DNA from: Locusta migratoria
Lineage: Eukaryota; Arthropoda; Insecta; Orthoptera; Acrididae
Length of the DNA stretch: 64,000 nucleotides
Assembly: GCA_026315105.1 (NCBI GenBank)
Contig: CM048746.1
Location: 144,380,730 to 144,444,729 of the forward strand
Reading direction: 5' to 3'
The notes beneath the pieces are model-generated. The model searched no databases and was not told the DNA's origin. It saw only the letters and a program-made list of their open reading frames with translations. Made by a program: the position numbers and the translations under genes. Positions 57,961 through 64,000 of the stretch are shown here, piece by piece (the first letter of the stretch is position 1; each line of letters begins with the position of its first letter).

Positions 57961-58400
57961 CCTATCTCTCTCCAATTTTTTGTTTTTATGACGTCATTAT
58001 GTTTTGACAAAACAAGGTCGCTCAAGAGAAAAAAAGGGAAAAAATGAAAAAAAAAATTAATTAATAAAAATAAAAAAGCAATGTGAGCTGTAAAGCAAAC
58101 GGTACCAAGTTTACGTTCCTTTTAATTTTTTTTTTTTTACTTCGCTTTCTAACAGTTTTTAAGTGCAAAATATATAAGAAAATGAACAAAAAAAGAAAAA
58201 AAAAGAAAAAAAAGTAAAGAAAGAGTCTGTACCATGTGAGGTATCAGTTCGGTAATGGGAAATGGGAGGTTTCGTGAGCAGGTCTTGAGATTCAACCACT
58301 GCCCCCTTTATCTTCACCAACCAGAAGGAGATTGCTTGCTTTCCATTTTCCTGCGTTTCTCTTCCCATAGTCCTAGATTCAAAAATTAATATTATAAATG
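57961..58400. other. A-rich low-complexity DNA, probable LINE 3' UTR
   Basis: A-rich runs lie at 58028-58078 and 58185-58225, with a T run at 58124-58138. The first part probably is the 3' UTR or tail of the plus-strand LINE. The rest is unassigned. Confidence 0.4.
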
Positions 58401-58636
58401 CATATTGTGAAATATCAGCTGCTTATTATAGTTATATCTTTACTGGTTTCGATTTTAAATTATCTTCAGACAAGTAAACTAATCAGACTGATTACGCTGA
58501 TACATTGTCCGCTGCCTTAAACATGTCAATTGACATGATAAGTTAGAAGTCTGTTTAGCTACCTTTTCAGAAGATAATTTAAAACCGAAACCGGTAACGT
58601 TATAACTATAATAAACAGCTGACATTTGACAATATG
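58401..58636. mobile_element. Palindromic element, 74-bp arms, GAAACC core
   Basis: The left arm 58401-58474 starts CATATTGTGAAATATCAGCT. The right arm 58563-58636 is its inverted copy ending GACATTTGACAATATG. Identity between arms is roughly 80-85 percent by eye. Read on the minus strand, the left arm holds CTGAAGATAATTTAAAATCG-AAACCAGTAAAG. The right arm on plus holds CAGAAGATAATTTAAAACCG-AAACCGGTAA. It has the same CTGAWGA...GAAAC layout as the other palindromes but a weak stem. It is probably a non-autonomous Penelope-type or MITE-like element. Confidence 0.7.
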
Positions 58637-59270
58637 TTTTTTAATATATTACAGCTATTACAAGTCATCTTATTAAAAATTTAAAAAATAAAATAAAACC
58701 AAATTGATCGATCTGTAAGATCTGGGACGCGGCAAAAATTCTGTTTCCTTCTCTCGCCTTATATTCGCATGATTTTGGTTTCGTGACTGCAACACAAGGG
58801 AATTCTTTTGTTTGCTCCCGTCAGATAATTTAATGTTACCCACCACCTAGTAATTACTCGCAGGCAGAGAAAAACAGCTGCAGACTGATCCGCGGCGGAG
58901 AACACTTCTGAAATTTGACACGGTAGAGGTAGCAATGCTTTGAAGTTTCAGAACCGAGAAGGTAAAATGTGAAGGAAACGTTTCACAGTCCTGTTTTGGG
59001 AGAGTGTTTTTTCCTTCTGATTCAGAGCGTGTTATAATGACACCAAAGCAATGTATGCAGTAAAATGCTCCCTCGGATAATTATATGAAAACACGAGTTG
59101 GTATTTTCCTACAGGTGCAGGAAAATTAAGTAAGAAGAAATGTCAAAGTTCGTACACATAACACCCCAGTGAAAACAGAAAGGAAAGAGAGAGAGAAATA
59201 TACGAAATTTAAAGACACAAAATAAATTGTTTACGTGGTTTTTTTCCGACATTGCCTTAATTAATAAGAA

Positions 59271-59334
<64 letters not shown>

Positions 59335-59985
59335 ACGCTCCAAAAGTGTTACGCCTCTATTAGAATTCCTGAGAACCAATAATTCACTGACCTTTTTGAT
59401 AACAACTGAATATTAAAGTAGATACAAAACAACCGTTGTACTGTAGCAGTTTCATCAAGTTTATCGCGAATAACAGAATGCTGTCTTTAGCGGTAAATAA
59501 TTACCGGCATTTTCTTGAAAATAGTGATTGGCGGGTAATACAACAGTAGTGATCAATTTCCATCCGTAAGAGTAGTGTAGCTGGTTTGGAAGTCTCTTCT
59601 TTTGGAGAGGGCGGCAAATTTGTCCTTGGGTGCCACCTGGCCTCTAGGGAGCGTGCTGCGTCCTCAGTGCCAAATTGTGTGTTAATGATGTAGCATACGA
59701 TTTGCAAACTTGTTGCTAATTAAATAAGTATCTATCGGGTTATTCGGAACTCGTATTACACTGTCATACTTATTGTACAATGGAAATGATTGCGACTCAT
59801 TGTTCATGGTATACAAATTTTTTAAAAAAAATTCTGAACAATTTAAACATTGTATCAAACTTGATGAGTTTTTCAACTGTTTTTCCTATGTATCAGCCAA
59901 ACTATATTATATTTATGTACTCTGATAGAGAACTTTGTCAACTTTCCCGTTTTGTTTCCTTTGGCGAAAGATTGAAGGAGAGTAA
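58637..59985. other. Unassigned DNA with a (TA)n tract
   Basis: It contains the (TA)n microsatellite listed separately. The open frames at 59.5-59.9 kb have no motif. Nothing else was recognised. Confidence 0.35.
59274..59331. repeat. (TA)n microsatellite
   Basis: About 57 bp of pure TA dinucleotide repeat. Confidence 0.98.
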
Positions 59986-60116
59986 TGACTTGTTATTATT
60001 AGTTTCGACCAATGTGGGGCCATCTTCAGGATGTTGTTCCGCTCGACACCATCTCGGAGTAACGTCCTAAAGATGGTCAAATATTTAGTCGAAACTATTT
60101 GATAATAAAAAAGTCA
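59986..60116. mobile_element. Palindromic element with CTGAAGA...GAAAC core
   Basis: The left arm (59986-60032) and right arm (60061-60116) are inverted copies with a few gaps. On the minus strand the left arm holds CTGAAGA-T-GGCC-loop-GGTC-GAAAC, a 4-bp stem including one G-U pair. The right arm on plus holds CTAAAGATGGTCAAATATTT-AGTCGAAAC. The outer ends read TGACTTGTTATTATT and AATAAAAAAGTCA. Total length is about 130 bp. Confidence 0.75.
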
Positions 60117-61620
60117 ATTTTGCGCTTTAGAGTGTTTTTATATTTTAAAAAATTGTCGACTTTGTTGTTGTTAGCTGAGGAAATGGGTAAACAGGATGAC
60201 ACTCCATGAAGCTTATTAACTGTAAACAAGGAGTAAAGTACACAATTTTATTTATTTACTTATAAAAACGTAACAAGAATATAAAAATCTATACAGAATG
60301 TGAACATTACCTTTACATAAGAAAATTTATTTATTAAGTGTATAACTTCACCCTTTTAAGAAATAGTAATTATTCTGTTACTGCATTCAATTGACGTGTA
60401 ATATCGATTACTAGCAAACGACTGTTTTCACATTGCTCTATTTTAAAATGTTAGTTCTTTCATAATAATATGGTAACAGAGAACTATTAAGTATAACAAA
60501 AGCTAATTATTGAAATACTGTCGTCTACAACATCTAATCGTTTGGATAAAAGTGTATGCAACAATTTACAGCTAGTTGTGGTTTCAATTAATTTATTAAT
60601 CTTATCCTTAATCTGTGTAGGTCACTATTTCTTTTTACAGTTCTGATCACTGTTAGTAGTTCCTGTGGCATCTATTTCCACTGTCACTAGCACTGAAGCG
60701 TCATGTTTGTTGTCATGTACTTTTCGTATCAATTTAAATATTTGATAACTCTACGGAAATGAATCACCACATCGAGAATGCCGAGAACTCATGACACTTT
60801 CCACTGTTTCTCAGAATCGCAATTGGCATATCTGTAGTGACTAAAGAAGCGAGTAGGTCAAGACTATGTGTGAAATTTTGATGACACCCGCACTCCGTGT
60901 GATGTAGAGGCCGTGCCTGAATTTCGACTATTTAACATAATAAACGGATTCTATTCCGAAGTCGCTATGGACTTCTACACCGCTGCGAAGGCTGTACCAT
61001 TTCTCTCCACAATACCGTCTGTAGTGAAGCACAACCTAATTCATGTTTTCAATTTTAGAACTTGGGATTAATGTAGTCGCAATTACTGGAAGATGGGGTT
61101 GAAATTAAGAGATGAGAGGTAGTTACTTACCGGCGTGGCAGGTGCGAAGTTGTTTGGGGGAGGCAGTAATTTTCATTAGCCACTCGGCAGCAGGGCTGTG
61201 TACTGATGAGGTGAGCACCAAAAGTTTAATAACTCAAGGGAGATCAAAGCAGTGCCGAGCAGGGTGACTCTGTGCAGTAACGCCGGCAACGGGCAGGAGG
61301 AATTTCACTTCCGCCTATAACGACGCCGGAAGTTGCACGCAAATGCTTTCATCTCTTTGTTCTTAAAAACAGTGATAGCGGCGTTGGAAAGATGTTTTGA
61401 GTCAACACATAGACAGCAAAGTAACTGAGCCGGTGCGATCACTATCGCCCCTTGTATATCGATCTATCGGATCGTGCTCGCCTGTTTATATTTGGCGCGC
61501 GAGAGCGTTACTAGACGGCTCTGCTTTTGAAAGAGGAATAACCACGTGATAGTACGTTGACCAAGGCGATGACGACAAGGACGAGTGCGCCAGGAGTACA
61601 CACGAGGTGGTCATCACCCC
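60117..61620. other. Unassigned DNA; GC-richer toward 61.1-61.5 kb
   Basis: I recognise no gene or element here. The GC-richer part around 61100-61550 contains an ACTTACCGGCGTGGCAGGTG segment that recalls the 5' end of U1 snRNA, but the rest does not (see rejected items). Confidence 0.3.
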
Positions 61621-62086
61621 GTTTACATTGGCTCCCAAAACCAGATTTCGTAAACCTATTTCCCAATTCCGCTTTTGGTTGGTCATGTAAACACTCCAAA
61701 ATCGATTCTGGAAATCCGCTTCTCTAGAGCGGTTTTCCAGTTCCACAATCGATTTTCTTGCCCATGTAAACGCAACCGTTTTTGAAGCGTTCTTGGCTTG
61801 TCAGATTGTATTTTCTTGTTAAGAATTTTTGACTCATATGGATAAACTAATGTTTTATTTAGTGATAGAGATGTACAAAAATTAGAGTGGGCACTGAATC
61901 TATGTATTTAAGTAACGAAAAATAGGTAATGTGCTGACTTAAATCAGGAGCTGTATCAGCTGTTTTTCACTCGCCATGTTAAGTGGATTAGGAAATCCGC
62001 TTCAGGCTATACCATGTAAACACGACAGCGAAAAACGGTTTACGAAATTCGGTTTTCGTCTTCCGGAAGATGTGTCGCATGTAAAC
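61621..62086. mobile_element. Short TIR element with repeated CATGTAAAC motif
   Basis: CATGTAAAC or its complement GTTTACAT(G) occurs at 61621, 61684, 61763, 62013 and 62078, pointing inward from both ends. A longer inverted pair, AAAACCAGATTTCGTAAACC (61637-61656) and GGTTTACGAAATTCGGTTTT (62037-62056), has two mismatches in 20. TCCGCTTC-type words also recur (61669, 61717, 61996). This looks like a non-autonomous DNA transposon of about 470 bp. I cannot name the superfamily or see a clear target duplication. Confidence 0.55.
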
Positions 62087-63502
62087 GTAGTGCATGTGTG
62101 TCAGTGTGTCCGTCTGCGGCAGCATGGGGATCGCTGATGTGGTGAAGATTACAGCTGCTTTTCCAGTTTGTCTAAAAGCGGACGGTTGAGTTCGGCGGGC
62201 AGGGACTGTTTGTCTTACCAGCAAGTGTGGTTTTCCGAATCTGGGACGATATTTCGAAGTTGTCCGTGTGAATGGGTCAACGACCGACTGGTATTATATT
62301 GCAAAACTGGTAAAGGAAGTGCTCCGGCTTACCCGCCCTATGTGTTATTCTGACTGTTACTAGTTGAGTGTTGCTGAGCTACCAAACAGGTGAAGAAAAT
62401 TTGGTACCCCTGCAAGTCGTTTTTCTGGATTTTGTTTCAACGAACCCTTATGAGAAATGGTTTCACACGCCTGTAATTAATGCCTTTGAGCTTCTTCTAT
62501 TTCGTGTTCTTTCTGGCATCCAAATTTATGTGTTTTGTGTTTGTATTTTTAATGCCTTACATAGTAATAGTTGTATCTGTGTGTTATAGAGCGAGATTCT
62601 GTTTTGGTTGTGGCTATTGTGGTGGGGCCCGTTGCTGGCGTGCTTAGTGGGACTGACGACTGTTTTGTTCGAGAGGGCGCTCTGTGTGCAAGGACAGTTC
62701 CGTTTACCGGACTGGCTGCCGTCCGTGTGCTCCTGTGGCTGAAAGTACACCATTTGGACGTCTGACTGGGCTCCCACCTTAAGACTTTAAATTAAGTGAT
62801 TGTATATGTTTAAATCATGTAAAACGTTTACTAAAGTGGATCCGGATTGTGAGGCTCTGTGCACTTCCAGACTTAAAGTGGCTTGCCATGTAAAATTTTG
62901 TTAAGTACTGAAACAAATTATTTAATTACGTAATTAAGCCAACTGATTGTACCCCATTAAGATAAGACTTACGTCAATTAGTTTTGTTCAGATTTATTGT
63001 TTTTCTCAAAAGCGTAAATGAGTTAATGAAAATTTATTTAGCTTGTACAAGAGTGCAGATTTTTTTCTGGTTACATTTGTCTGTGTTGTAAACGCTATTT
63101 TTCGGGTTGCAGAAGCTTGGGACCCTTTCGTTTACTGTACGCTTTTAGAATTGAATTTAATTTTTTCTTTTTTTTTCTAAAATTATTACATCTATTTAAA
63201 TAAATTTTGGGTCTCATTAAAAGATGTTCAATACAGTCCTTGGGCAGCTCTCCCACATTTCCTGCTCTAAAGTTTGTTAATCTACTGCTCGCTCGTCAAG
63301 CGTTCAGTAATTGGCGGTATCAGTAACATTCTCTGAATTATTATGCTGCCTCAAGTCGCCACCTCCAAGCTATGTCAGTGGGCCACCCAGTTATCGATCG
63401 AGGCGTATTCTGTTCTACGTGACACCGACTGTTGAGAGGCCTTATTTCTACAGCCCAATCAAATGGTAGCTCTTCATTAACAAAATTCCGAATATTTTTT
63501 CC
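62087..63502. other. Unassigned DNA
   Basis: Open frames at 62168-62765 have no recognisable motif. The region 62580-62760 is G/T-rich on plus. Nothing else was recognised. Confidence 0.3.
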
Positions 63503-63645
63503 TCAACGGTCGATGGGTTCGACTCCCCCTCGTTCATGGCTGTTTGGGTCGTCTTTACTGTAAGGTAGTTCGTAAGTAGTTTCTAAGTTTAGGGACTGAT
63601 AACCCCGCAGTTAAGTCCATTAAGCTTGACAAACATTTGAACATT
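63503..63645 (+). mobile_element. SINE fragment, 5'-truncated
   Basis: It begins near TCAACGGTCGATGGGTTCGA, so it keeps the B-box (GGTTCGACTCC near 63516) but lacks the A-box half. The body (AAGTAGTTTCTAAGTTTAGG, ACTGATAACCCC, TTAAGTCC) and the end ACAAACATTTGAACATTA are typical of the family. Confidence 0.87.
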
Positions 63646-63772
63646 ATTGGTGCCTATGACGAACCTTGCTCTGGACATTGCAACACATATACAGCAGACG
63701 ATAACGTGGAAGATGTGAAGAAAATTGTTTTGAAAAATATCAAATTACCGAAAGAAAAGTTGCTGAGGGAGA

Positions 63773-63979
63773 GCCAGCCGCGGTGGCCGAGGGGACTGAG
63801 GCGCTCCCGTCACGGACTGCACGGCCACTACGGTCGGGGGTTCGAATCTTCCCCCCCGGGCATGGATATTTGTGCCGTCCTTAGGATTAGCTAGTTCATA
63901 AGTAGCTTGTAAGTTTAGGGACTGATGACCCCGTAGTTAAGTCCCATATACTTTACAAACATTTGAATATTTTTTTTGA
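63773..63979 (+). mobile_element. tRNA-derived SINE, well preserved, target duplication
   Basis: It is a full-length copy: head GCCAGCCGCGGTGGCCGAGG, then GGACTGCACGGCCACTACGG. The B-box GGTTCGAATC lies near 63839. A C-expanded junction (CTTCCCCCCCGGGCATGG) and the body follow, ending ACAAACATTTGAATATTTT. A perfect 11-bp duplication GCTGAGGGAGA flanks it at 63762-63772 and 63980-63990. Confidence 0.95.
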
Positions 63980-64000
63980 GCTGAGGGAGATGGCATGTCT

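Noticed and set aside
61128..61160. U1 snRNA gene
   Set aside because: ACTTACCGGCGTGGCAGGTG recalls the U1 5' end, but one base is missing in the splice-site-binding part. The following 150 bases lack the U1 stem-loops and an Sm site.

Overview
The window looks like intergenic DNA from a very large, repeat-rich insect genome. The best fit is a grasshopper or locust (Orthoptera, Schistocerca-like). This is an inference from the families present: a tRNA-derived SINE seen about eleven times, decayed CR1/Jockey-, RTE- and R1/I-type LINEs, Penelope-like remnants, Tc1/mariner and PIF/Harbinger DNA transposons, and many AT-rich stretches. I found no convincing host protein-coding gene, no rRNA and no functional tRNA. 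Every recognisable coding stretch belongs to a transposable element and carries stops, frameshifts, deletions or lost catalytic residues.

Layout. 0-4 kb: a decayed Penelope-like element and three SINEs. 6.6-11.1 kb: RTE and CR1/Jockey-type LINE fragments with SINEs. 11.9-12.2 kb: a 125-bp-arm hairpin. 12.8-14.5 kb: a PIF/Harbinger element with TAA target duplication, carrying remnants of both a Myb-like gene and a transposase. 14.5-28 kb: mostly AT-rich unassigned DNA with two arrays of degenerate 110-150-bp monomers. 28-33 kb: mariner, LINE, RTE and Tc1 pieces.

33.2-45.6 kb is the most striking object: 50 head-to-tail, nearly identical copies of a 248-bp unit (12,400 bp). The unit sits inside a minus-strand LINE. 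LINE-like 3' end sequence flanks the left edge, and LINE 3' region followed by reverse-transcriptase sequence flanks the right edge. The simplest reading is a young satellite that arose by tandem amplification of an internal LINE segment. Shared variants in the array show a block duplication at a 7-unit distance.

46-50 kb: the remainder of the same LINE, split by a palindromic insertion, then unassigned DNA and a SINE. 50.9-58 kb: a nest of insertions. A degenerate-monomer repeat is interrupted by a Tc1/mariner-type element and by an RNase H-bearing LINE (7-bp target duplication). Next to it a plus-strand LINE is interrupted by a Tc1 element (TA duplication) and a SINE (10-bp duplication). 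58-64 kb: two more palindromic elements, a short terminal-inverted-repeat element with a repeated CATGTAAAC motif, and two SINEs.

A recurring small structure links otherwise unrelated palindromes and Penelope-like pieces: a CTGAWGA-N-stem-loop-stem-GAAA core resembling a hammerhead ribozyme centre with one extra base. It occurs at five or more loci. The genes do not work together as a pathway; the window is a record of successive insertions, plus one recent satellite expansion.
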